Positions 1 to 5,966 of a DNA stretch of 6,472 nucleotides are shown piece after piece. The stretch is from Bacteroidota bacterium (GTDB lineage: Bacteria > Bacteroidota > Rhodothermia > Rhodothermales > UBA10348). The DNA lies in NCBI GenBank assembly GCA_022571135.1, contig JACZYK010000161.1:1-6472 (forward strand), given 5' to 3'. The notes beneath the pieces were generated by a model. The model was not told where the DNA came from. It saw only the letters and a list, made by a program, of their open reading frames with translations, and did not search any database. Position 1 is the first letter of the stretch; each line of letters starts with the position of its first letter. The translations under genes were made by a program, and so were the position numbers.

Positions 1-550
1 AAATGTTTATGAAGAGGTCGATTCCGGCCTCAGCCAACTCTTCCAGGGGATCCCTGTCGTAGATGTGGTACTCTGAGTAATCCTCGTGATTCCACATGTC
101 TTCGCACACGTGAAGTCCGAGACGCAGCCCTCGAAACGTCACTACATTCTGTATTGTAGCCGGTTCGAAGTATCGGTATTCATCGAAGACATCGTACGTG
201 GGGAGCAGCATTTTATCCACGCGTATCGGCTCCATCTTTGCCTGGAGTAGAAAAGCTGCGTTGAAGAGACGTTTTCCCGTCTCATTCCGGTTTCGGGCAG
301 GAGCACCGATTATAGCGCCGATATCCGGTGGAAGGCGATCTGAAATCCAACCTATCGCCGCTTCTGCGGCGTCGATGAACGCCGCGCTGTCCAGAAGATC
401 AAGCGGGGGATACCCGGTGACGGTCATCTCAGGGAAAACGACCAAATCAGCGCCTTCCGCGGCAGCCCTCCCGGCGTACTCTATAATCTTACGGCTGTTG
501 CCCGCAATGTCTCCGACGATGGTGTTGATCTGTGCAAGGCCGATCTTCAT
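1..550 (-). CDS. nadE: Glutamine-dependent NAD+ synthetase, N-terminal glutaminase part (partial, cut by left edge)
   Basis: This gene encodes the N-terminal 183 residues of a glutamine-hydrolysing NAD+ synthetase, the last step of NAD+ synthesis in the cytoplasm. The visible part is the nitrilase-like domain that frees ammonia from glutamine. It opens with MKIGLAQIN, and its Glu-Lys-Cys triad is in place: E41 in VVFPEMTVTGYPPLDLL, K113 in DKMLLPTYDVFDEYRYFEP and C149 in HVCEDMW. These motifs are the signature of the NadE glutaminase domain rather than a stand-alone nitrilase. The synthetase domain with its ATP-binding P-loop would lie beyond the left edge. The ATG at 550 is the only good start. 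There is no Shine-Dalgarno sequence, and the frame upstream lacks an ATG, GTG or TTG in the intergenic stretch. It lies 64 bases after the Rieske oxygenase gene on the same strand and may be its third operon member. Family assignment is very secure. Confidence 0.95.
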   Translation of the reverse strand, partial: MKIGLAQINTIVGDIAGNSRKIIEYAGRAAAEGADLVVFPEMTVTGYPPLDLLDSAAFIDAAEAAIGWISDRLPPDIGAIIGAPARNRNETGKRLFNAAFLLQAKMEPIRVDKMLLPTYDVFDEYRYFEPATIQNVVTFRGLRLGLHVCEDMWNHEDYSEYHIYDRDPLEELAEAGIDLFINI

Positions 551-614
551 GCGGTCACGGAATAGCGGGTAAGCGTTGTAACGCCATGATCGGGAGGAAG
601 ATGCCGGGAAAGGA

Positions 615-1802
615 TTAACCGGATCGGCCCAGAGCATTCCGATAGGAATCCTTCAGCAGACTCTGAAAGTGATGCACGCCCTTCTCTGCATCGACCGAGA
701 ATCGGCCCCTGTCGTACGCATTCGACTCCAGTCCACGTTGGACATATTCGCAAATTTCGATGTCTTCCTCCTGAACCTGTCTCGAGAATGAGTAGTCCTC
801 CTCGATCATCTGCCGCGCTTCTTCGGTTTGGAGTCGATCGTAATAGTAGTCGAATATGACGCGGCATGATCGGTAACCCGTGGCGACTACTCGATTTATC
901 TGCAGACGGCCGGGAAGAATATTCATCATGAAATTGGGGTACACGAAGAAATAGAAAACATCCCCTGAGCCTGCGTTGTGAATATGCCCCTCACTTTTGA
1001 GCGGGCTGTACTGGAGCGAGTAATACGGACTGATTTCGGTGACATACGAGCGATAATCAAGAAGATCGCAAAGGTCCGGATGGACCAGCGGGATGTGATA
1101 CCCTTCCAGATAATTGTCCACATAAACCTTCCAATTGCAAGCTAGCTCATAGATCTCCCGTCCATGGTAATGCTTGTCCGTGATGCTCATCGGTCTGATC
1201 CGCTTGTCAAATTCCTTCATCTGCTCCCGGACGGAGAGGCTCCGGGTGGGCACAAGGCATACGAAGACGAGATCGGCCCATGATTCCACTGCGACCGGCA
1301 CGAGTCCGAAGTCACGCTTGTCAAACAGGTCTGTACGATTGAATCGAGGAACACCGCGCAATGAGCCGTCGAGCAGGTACGTCCAACCGTGATATTTACA
1401 CTGCAGCACTTTTGCCGAACCGCAAGCTTGCATCGTCAGAGGTCCACCGCGATGTCCGCAGACATTGTAGAACGCTTTCAGCGATCCATCGTCGGCCCTG
1501 ATAATGATCAGCGGATTTCCACCGACGGTCTCCGAGAGATAATCTCCGGGTTCGGGAATTCGACTTTCGTGTCCGACATACTGCCACGTGGTCGAGAAGA
1601 CAGAATGGATGTCAAATGCGTGGAATGAAGAGTGGGTATACCAGGAAGAAGGGATGGTGCTCGCCCGTTCGAGCCGTTCCTGCTTGAGGGTATCGTCCGT
1701 GAGATCCGGCAGGTTGCTCGCATCGAATTCAAGATCCAGTCCGGGGTTGGGCGAGTCCGCGCCGATCGTCGGATCAAAGAAGGAATGTAGCTTGCGATTC
1801 AC
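615..1802 (-). CDS. Rieske [2Fe-2S] non-heme iron oxygenase, alpha (catalytic) subunit; substrate unknown
   Basis: The 395-residue protein has the two-domain layout of ring-hydroxylating oxygenase alpha subunits. The Rieske cluster ligands are C115-x-H117 and C135-x2-H138 (in NVCGHRGGPL and CKYHGWTY). The mononuclear iron site is in NWKVYVDNYLEGYHIPLVHP, with H236 and H241. D347 is the likely third ligand, in a C-terminal QEEDIEICEYVQRGLES block typical of the family. At the position that normally carries the bridging Asp two residues before the first His, this protein has E233. Glu there is known from carnitine monooxygenase CntA, so a quaternary amine or similar small substrate is possible, but this is an inference. 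The start is a GTG at 1802, because the frame has a stop five codons upstream and no other start codon for many residues downstream. This leaves about 45 residues before the family's usual opening (IPSSWYT). It begins one base after the aroE stop, which suggests translational coupling. No reductase or ferredoxin partner is in the window. Confidence 0.93.
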   Translation of the reverse strand: MNRKLHSFFDPTIGADSPNPGLDLEFDASNLPDLTDDTLKQERLERASTIPSSWYTHSSFHAFDIHSVFSTTWQYVGHESRIPEPGDYLSETVGGNPLIIIRADDGSLKAFYNVCGHRGGPLTMQACGSAKVLQCKYHGWTYLLDGSLRGVPRFNRTDLFDKRDFGLVPVAVESWADLVFVCLVPTRSLSVREQMKEFDKRIRPMSITDKHYHGREIYELACNWKVYVDNYLEGYHIPLVHPDLCDLLDYRSYVTEISPYYSLQYSPLKSEGHIHNAGSGDVFYFFVYPNFMMNILPGRLQINRVVATGYRSCRVIFDYYYDRLQTEEARQMIEEDYSFSRQVQEEDIEICEYVQRGLESNAYDRGRFSVDAEKGVHHFQSLLKDSYRNALGRSG

Positions 1803-1803
1803 T

Positions 1804-2685
1804 CTATTTCTGCTTCATGAATCTGTCCTTAAGCGCCTCCCGAACGAGCTCTACGGGCATTTCCACACCGGTCCATCCCTTGAACGCCGCGGCCGCCTGC
1901 CCAATCAGCATCTCAAGACCGCTGATGCCCATCGCACCGGCCTCGGCTGTTTGCTCTAGCAGCCGCGTTACCAAGGGATTGTAAACGAGGTCGTAGACGA
2001 TCTGACCGCTGTGGAGAAGTCCCGGGTGAGCACATGGCGTAGAGTCGATATGCGGCGTCATGCCCAGAGGGGTCGCGTTCACGAGCAGATCAGCCGCGGC
2101 CATCGCAGTCGCAGATTCGTCCCAGGGAAGCACGTCGATATCGGTGGTACTCCGCTGCTCGATGAAAGATTGGATCTCGCGTCCCTTTTCCGCCGAGCGG
2201 GAGACGATGGTGACACGCGTTGCCTTCAGCTCCGATGCAGCGGCAAATACGACGGCCCTCGCTGCGCCTCCGGATCCCCAGACCAGCACGCTCGAACCGG
2301 CCAGTTTTTCGCGGTAAACGTCTAGCGGCGAGAGAAAGCCCGCCACGTCCGTGTTGTCGCCTATGAGACGAGCCGGAAGATCTACCCCGGAACTCTTGAA
2401 CTGAATCGTATTGACCGCGCCCACTACGCGTGCCCGATCCGTCAGTTCATCCAGATATGGGATGGCAGCCTGCTTGTGCGGGATGGTAAGATTGGCACCT
2501 GCAAATCCGAGGGACTGCAAGGCGGCAATGGCCTGATCCAGGAACTCCTTTTTCACCCTCATGGCGATGTACGCCAGATCCAGTTGCTCCGCCTCGAATG
2601 CGAGGTTGTGAATCAGCGGGGACAACGAGTGGGAGACGGGGTCTCCCAGCAGAACAACCAGTCGTGTTTTCGCGGTTATCGCCAT
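1804..2685 (-). CDS. aroE: Shikimate dehydrogenase (NADP+)
   Basis: The enzyme reduces 3-dehydroshikimate to shikimate with NADPH, the fourth step of the chorismate pathway, in the cytoplasm. At 293 residues it is slightly longer than the usual 270-285. The N-terminal substrate domain shows GDPVSHSLSP (S20 and S22 contact shikimate), NLTIPHK with catalytic K71, GAVNT (N92) and GDNTDVAGF with catalytic D113. The NADP domain follows with GSGGAAR at 137-143, a slight variant of the usual GAGGAAR. The phosphate-binding loop is S162-R163-S164, where many homologues have Asn-Arg-Thr/Ser. NATPLGM starts at N203, and a C-terminal GLEMLIGQAA carries Q263. The ATG at 2685 has no Shine-Dalgarno sequence; the frame stays open upstream for about 56 codons but contains no ATG, GTG or TTG there that is a credible start. 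It is the first gene of a minus-strand run with the Rieske oxygenase and nadE, and is divergent from the glutamate dehydrogenase gene. Confidence 0.96.
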   Translation of the reverse strand: MAITAKTRLVVLLGDPVSHSLSPLIHNLAFEAEQLDLAYIAMRVKKEFLDQAIAALQSLGFAGANLTIPHKQAAIPYLDELTDRARVVGAVNTIQFKSSGVDLPARLIGDNTDVAGFLSPLDVYREKLAGSSVLVWGSGGAARAVVFAAASELKATRVTIVSRSAEKGREIQSFIEQRSTTDIDVLPWDESATAMAAADLLVNATPLGMTPHIDSTPCAHPGLLHSGQIVYDLVYNPLVTRLLEQTAEAGAMGISGLEMLIGQAAAAFKGWTGVEMPVELVREALKDRFMKQK

Positions 2686-2859
2686 AGAATAATCGTCGCC
2701 GTAATCATCCCCGAAAAACCATTCGAAGCACTTCTGGGGGAGATAGGTTGGGAAGCATACGCAACGTATCCACGCTGTGCAATCGAGGCTAGTTGTATTT
2801 GTTCGGTTGATATGGTAGCCTTTTGGGTACCGGCCGCAGTTTCACACACGCGTTAGAGG
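2686..2859. promoter_or_regulatory. Divergent intergenic region between aroE and the glutamate dehydrogenase gene
   Basis: These 174 bases hold no gene and must carry the promoters for both outward-facing genes. On the minus strand a weak sigma-70-like pair can be seen: TTGCAC (complement of 2777-2782) and TATGCT (complement of 2754-2759) with a 17-base spacer, matching the consensus at only three and four positions of six. On the plus strand there is an AT-rich stretch around 2791-2816 (TTGTATTTG, TTGATATGG) but no correctly spaced pair. I see no clear operator palindrome. The regulatory role is inferred from position, and the individual boxes are tentative. Confidence 0.5.
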
Positions 2860-4275
2860 ATGGATACATTGAGCGAGATCAGCTTTCTAAACCAGGTAAA
2901 TCGGATGTTCGACAAGGCCGCAGCCTTCACCGAGCATCCGAAGGGACTTCTGAGGCAGATCAGCCTTTGCAACAGCGTATACCACATGGAATTCCCGCTG
3001 GTGCGGGACGACGGATCGATAAAGGTCATCAAGGCATGGCGAGCCGAACACAGCCAGCACAAGCTACCCGTAAAAGGGGGCATCCGGTTTGCACCGACCG
3101 TCAACGAAGACGAAGTGATGGCACTCGCGTCGCTCATGACGTATAAATGCGCCATCGTGAACGTGCCGTTCGGAGGGGCGAAGGGAGGAGTACAGATCGA
3201 TAGACGGGAATTTTCTTCATCAGAAATCGAACGGTTGACGCGAAGACTCACGTTCGAACTCCTGCGAAAGAATTTTATCGGGCCCGGGATCGATGTTCCT
3301 GCACCCGACTACGGGACGAGCGCACGAGAAATGGCCTGGATTCTGGATACGTATACGACGCTCTCCCACGACCCACTCGACGCACTCGCCTGCGTCACGG
3401 GTAAACCCGTCGGTCTCGGCGGAATCCGGGGACGAACCGAGGCGACGGGGCGCGGGGCGTTCTATGGCATCCGGGAAGCATGCGCCTCCGCGGACGACAT
3501 GGCTGGGCTCGGTCTCGATCCGGGGTTGGAGGGCAAGACCGTAGTCGTTCAAGGGCTCGGAAACGTCGGATACCACACTGCCAAGTATCTTCATGAAGGG
3601 GGCGCCAGGATTATCGGCCTCGCCGAATACGAAGGAGCCATTTACAACCCGGACGGAGTCGACCTCGAGAGCGTTGTCGATCATCGAAAGTCTACGGGCT
3701 TGATTCTGGACTATCCGGGAGCAAAGAACCTCGAGTGCTCTGCAGACGCGCTGGAGCTTCCCTGCGACATTCTGGTTCCGGCTGCGCTCGAAGGACAGAT
3801 TAACGTAGAAAACGCCGACCGAATCCAGGCGAAAATTATCGGGGAGGCAGCGAATGGTCCGATAACGGCAGACGCAGACGAGAAATTACTCGAAAAAGGC
3901 GTGCTTATCATCCCTGATATCTATTTGAACGCCGGGGGCGTTACGGTCTCCTATTTCGAGTGGCTCAGAAATCTGTCCCACGTACGCTTCGGGCGAATGA
4001 ACAAACGATTCGAACAGCGCACGAACCGTCGAATCATCCAGGCGCTCTCGGATGCCGCAGGCGTAACAATCACTCCGGAGCAGGTCGACGAACTGGCAGC
4101 AGGGGCGGACGAGGTTGATCTCGTGGACTCCGGGTTGGAGGAGACGATGATCACGGCGTACGAGGAAATCCGCGAACTGAAACAGCGCCATGTCACGGAT
4201 CTCCGAACAGCCGCATTCATCGGAGCTATCGACAAGGTCGCCGTCTCCTACAGGGAGATGGGAATTTTTCCTTAG
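2860..4275 (+). CDS. Glutamate dehydrogenase, mitochondrial-like form
   Basis: The 471-residue enzyme interconverts glutamate and 2-oxoglutarate plus ammonia using NAD(P). Substrate and catalytic residues are K72 (KGGIRF), K96 (MTYKCA) and K108 (PFGGAKGG), with the 24/12 spacing known for the family, and catalytic D150 in PAPDYGT. The Rossmann fold has GLGNVG at 232-237. The acidic E256 at the end of the second strand fits use of NAD+, by inference. The C-terminal half has YLNAGGVTVSYFEWLRNLSHV, then a segment of roughly 40 residues where animal enzymes carry the antenna, then VDSGLEETM and DLRTAAFIGAIDKV, which closely echo human GLUD. The common 420-residue bacterial enzymes lack this arrangement. 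ATG 2860 directly abuts AGAGG, too close for a Shine-Dalgarno, whereas the in-frame TTG at 2869 sits about eight bases after AGAGGA, so the true start could be three codons later. It stands alone on this strand and converges with queD. Confidence 0.96.
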   Translation: MDTLSEISFLNQVNRMFDKAAAFTEHPKGLLRQISLCNSVYHMEFPLVRDDGSIKVIKAWRAEHSQHKLPVKGGIRFAPTVNEDEVMALASLMTYKCAIVNVPFGGAKGGVQIDRREFSSSEIERLTRRLTFELLRKNFIGPGIDVPAPDYGTSAREMAWILDTYTTLSHDPLDALACVTGKPVGLGGIRGRTEATGRGAFYGIREACASADDMAGLGLDPGLEGKTVVVQGLGNVGYHTAKYLHEGGARIIGLAEYEGAIYNPDGVDLESVVDHRKSTGLILDYPGAKNLECSADALELPCDILVPAALEGQINVENADRIQAKIIGEAANGPITADADEKLLEKGVLIIPDIYLNAGGVTVSYFEWLRNLSHVRFGRMNKRFEQRTNRRIIQALSDAAGVTITPEQVDELAAGADEVDLVDSGLEETMITAYEEIRELKQRHVTDLRTAAFIGAIDKVAVSYREMGIFP

Positions 4276-4353
4276 CCACAACTGACCGCCGGGGCGGACA
4301 GGGGATTTTTCGTCCTGTCGCGCGTCGGACTCCGGCTCGACCTGCTTACGTCG
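4276..4353. terminator. Convergent intergenic stretch with small inverted repeats, possible terminator
   Basis: This 78-base gap lies between the 3' ends of the glutamate dehydrogenase gene and queD, so transcription from both sides should end near here. Two short inverted repeats are present. One is CCGC/GCGG at 4286-4297 with a four-base loop. The other is GACAGG/CCTGTC at 4297-4302 and 4314-4319, whose loop holds the T5 run at 4306-4310. For the plus strand, that T run lies eight bases after the first hairpin. Neither is a textbook hairpin followed directly by a U tract, so an intrinsic terminator is possible but not shown. Confidence 0.3.
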
Positions 4354-4785
4354 TCAGTCAGTCAGGTGCCTTACGGCCTCGGCGTAGCACGTTTCCGTCT
4401 CCGCGATCCGGACCCGAACGGTATGAATTCGGTGTGCCTCGAGAATGCTACGGGACGTACGAATCAGGTATTCAGCAGCATATATGCACATGTTTTCAGC
4501 CGTAGTGTCGAAAGGAAGGACGTAATGTTTCCATCCCCTACTCGTGAGCACCTCATGAAGCTCGGTGTCCTTCTCATCCACGACCGTTGCGTGGTCCCAG
4601 GCTTCCACCAGATCTACCATGCAGTGCTTCAGGTCCTTGAAGTCCATCAGCAGGCCGCGTTCGTCGGGTTCTCCCTCGATCTCCACGAACATGGTATAGG
4701 AGTGGCCGTGCAGATTTTTGCAGAGACCTTCGTGCCAGGGTAGCCGATGCGCGCCTTCCCAGCGAAACCGTTTGGCAATTTTCAT
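4354..4785 (-). CDS. queD: 6-carboxy-5,6,7,8-tetrahydropterin synthase / 6-pyruvoyl-tetrahydropterin synthase family protein
   Basis: The 143-residue protein has the length and all key residues of QueD, which turns dihydroneopterin triphosphate into 6-carboxytetrahydropterin, a step towards queuosine and other 7-deazapurines. The zinc ligands are H13 (GAHRLPWH), H26 and H28 (LHGHSY). The catalytic Cys is C22 in the C-x3-H-x-H pattern, the D64-H65 pair is in WDHATVV, and the pterin-anchoring Glu is E131 in ETETCYAEA. The TTAEN motif at 94-98 matches the family's TSE/TAE position. The C-x3-H-x-H spacing fits QueD, but some close homologues act as sepiapterin or pyruvoyl-pterin enzymes, and queC, queE and queF are not in view. 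The ATG at 4785 is preceded by a weak AGAGAAG. The gene lies 21 bases after the unknown membrane-anchored gene on the same strand, so the two are probably cotranscribed. Confidence 0.92.
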   Translation of the reverse strand: MKIAKRFRWEGAHRLPWHEGLCKNLHGHSYTMFVEIEGEPDERGLLMDFKDLKHCMVDLVEAWDHATVVDEKDTELHEVLTSRGWKHYVLPFDTTAENMCIYAAEYLIRTSRSILEAHRIHTVRVRIAETETCYAEAVRHLTD

Positions 4786-4806
4786 GCGTCTTCTCTGGAG
4801 TAAGCA

Positions 4807-5778
4807 CTAATTCGACTCAACCCGAACAGCCGCTTCTTTGGCCGCTTCGCGGGATTCCTCGAAGCGCTTCATCGCTTCCCTGATAGTGATGTCAACGCGC
4901 ATTCGTAACAGGGCGGTGTCCATATTGACTACGAGGCCGAGCTCCTGCAGCCGATTCAACCGCTCCAATTTGACTAGTGCGGTCCATTCGCCGGGCGGCC
5001 GAGAAACCACGACGCCCTCCTGGCGTCGCGCTATCGAAATGCGCTCTTTAACTTTCTGGATCATCTCGTCTCGGACGCGTCTTTCCTCCACCAGATTCTG
5101 TCTCCAGTCTACCCATTTTTCACGATCCAATTCGGACATGAGTTCACGAAGTTCTTCGCGCGCCAAGACGGTTTTGGCCATGGTATCGACGACGATGCGA
5201 AGGCCGTCAACGAAGGCGAAGTGATAGTGCTTCGAAAAATCCTTCCCGTTCTTTTCTGACGCAGCCATTTCACTCATTTTCTCTGCGAACAAGACCATGG
5301 CCGATACGCGGGATCCCAGCCTCACAAGCTGATCATCCGAAACCACGACGGTTCCCGGTGCATATGGTGGTGACACGGGAGTTACTTTATCGGTGGCTGC
5401 CGGGAGCTCGCCCAAGAGAATCTGAGGGATGGGCAACACATCGGCCGGTGGCTCCAGAGCCAGATCAAGGACCATTTCCGCTTCCTCCGGAGACAGTCGT
5501 GCGCCGGAGGTGCTCAGGTTCAACACGTTCGCCGCTATGTTTTCGATCTGCTCGGGCGCCACTTCTTTGGACGACACCCGGTCTTTGAATCGAGAAAATG
5601 CATCGGCTACGTCCTCTTTCCTGGCATCATCATCGACCAGTTCAATCAGCCGATTTCCGATGGCGTCGAGCGAGTAGGACAGGATATCGGTCTTGCGTTC
5701 ACCGATCAAAAAGTAACCGCCGACGGCGATCGCGATAAGGACGCCTATTATACCATAGTCACGCCAGAAATTTCTCAT
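4807..5778 (-). CDS. Membrane-anchored helical protein of unknown function
   Basis: I do not recognise this 323-residue protein. It starts with a short basic tip (MRNFWR), followed by one hydrophobic segment at about residues 8-26 (YGIIGVLIAIAVGGYFLIG), which looks like an uncleaved signal anchor with the rest facing the periplasm or outside. Residues 27-108 are acidic and probably helical. A proline-rich linker spans about 109-142, and a long charged helical part runs from about 149 to the end. Its densest charge clusters (about 205-255 and 296-320) could form coiled coils. There are no cysteines, lipobox or visible enzyme motifs. I chose ATG 5778 because GGAGAG (complement of 5785-5790) sits six bases before it; a TTG two codons upstream is only two bases from the GGAG core. 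It probably shares a transcript with queD, 21 bases downstream, though that pairing may not be functional. Confidence 0.8.
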   Translation of the reverse strand: MRNFWRDYGIIGVLIAIAVGGYFLIGERKTDILSYSLDAIGNRLIELVDDDARKEDVADAFSRFKDRVSSKEVAPEQIENIAANVLNLSTSGARLSPEEAEMVLDLALEPPADVLPIPQILLGELPAATDKVTPVSPPYAPGTVVVSDDQLVRLGSRVSAMVLFAEKMSEMAASEKNGKDFSKHYHFAFVDGLRIVVDTMAKTVLAREELRELMSELDREKWVDWRQNLVEERRVRDEMIQKVKERISIARRQEGVVVSRPPGEWTALVKLERLNRLQELGLVVNMDTALLRMRVDITIREAMKRFEESREAAKEAAVRVESN

Positions 5779-5784
5779 AACCAA

Positions 5785-5790
5785 CTCTCC
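5785..5790 (-). promoter_or_regulatory. Shine-Dalgarno sequence for the membrane-anchored protein gene
   Basis: The minus strand reads GGAGAG here, six bases before ATG 5778. It is the clearest ribosome binding site in the window and decides between that ATG and the TTG at 5784, which is too close to it to be used. Most other starts in the window have no comparable sequence. Confidence 0.6.
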
Positions 5791-5813
5791 GTATACCTAC
5801 CATACGACTTCGA

Positions 5814-5835
5814 GCGCCGATGTTTCCATCGGCGC
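5814..5835. repeat. Perfect 9-bp inverted repeat with 4-base loop (strong hairpin)
   Basis: The arms GCGCCGATG (5814-5822) and CATCGGCGC (5827-5835) are perfectly complementary around the loop TTTC. The hairpin is GC-rich and should be very stable. It lies 36 bases before ATG 5778 and about 130 bases after the stop of the tryptophanase-family gene on the same strand. No T run follows on either strand, so it is not a standard intrinsic terminator. It could be a 5' leader hairpin, an operator-like palindrome, or a structure protecting the 3' end of the upstream transcript. Confidence 0.7.
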
Positions 5836-5894
5836 ATACTATTCCGTCGAGGTAGATAACGACCGTCAAGGATCGAATCGTATTCTCCGGGACA

Positions 5895-5921
5895 GATCCG
5901 CAGGACTCTTTCACTGCGATC
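5895..5921. repeat. Imperfect inverted repeat (8 bp with one bulge, 10-base loop)
   Basis: The arms GATCCGCAG (5895-5903) and CTGCGATC (5914-5921) pair over eight bases if one C is bulged. The repeat lies about 46 bases after the stop codon of the tryptophanase-family gene in the direction of that gene. No T run follows it on the minus strand, so it is only a candidate for a 3' end structure or factor-dependent terminator. Confidence 0.35.
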
Positions 5922-5966
5922 ACGCGCGATTCGTCGGATGGATCAGAGGTTGCTCGATAACCGTGC

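Larger units (their letters stand above)
5779..5966. promoter_or_regulatory. Intergenic region between the tryptophanase-family gene and the membrane-protein gene
   Basis: These 188 bases contain no gene that I can support. Besides the two hairpins and the Shine-Dalgarno sequence listed separately, the minus strand has a TTGACG hexamer (complement of 5864-5869). This is five-sixths of a -35 box, but the nearest -10-like hexamer, AATAGT, lies about 20 bases on, which is too far for a good sigma-70 promoter. The length and the hairpins suggest that the membrane protein and queD are transcribed separately from the lyase gene. Confidence 0.4.

Noticed and set aside
198..572. Plus-strand open frame of 124 codons opposite nadE
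   Set aside because: It is antisense to the clear nadE glutaminase domain, its Ser/Arg-rich composition is typical of a shadow frame, and it matches no family I know.
573..584. GCGTT-GT-AACGC inverted repeat between the Rieske oxygenase gene and nadE
   Set aside because: The arms are only five bases with a two-base centre, which is expected by chance, and no T run follows.
1588..1959. Plus-strand open frame spanning the aroE/Rieske junction
   Set aside because: It lies opposite two well-supported genes, has no ribosome binding site and shows low-complexity Ser/Arg content.
2686..2852. Possible upstream extension of aroE
   Set aside because: The frame stays open but contains no ATG, GTG or TTG that gives a credible start, and the family's usual N-terminus is already present from ATG 2685.
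3220..3684. Minus-strand 154-codon open frame opposite the glutamate dehydrogenase gene
   Set aside because: It is fully antisense to a strongly conserved enzyme with intact motifs, and its translation shows no domain.
4350..4363. GTCA short tandem repeat over the end of queD
   Set aside because: There are only about three copies of four bases, too few to call a real repeat or a phase-variable tract.
5874..5933. CGAATCG / CGATTCG inverted repeat pair 46 bases apart
   Set aside because: Seven-base arms at that distance are likely by chance and show no link to a promoter.
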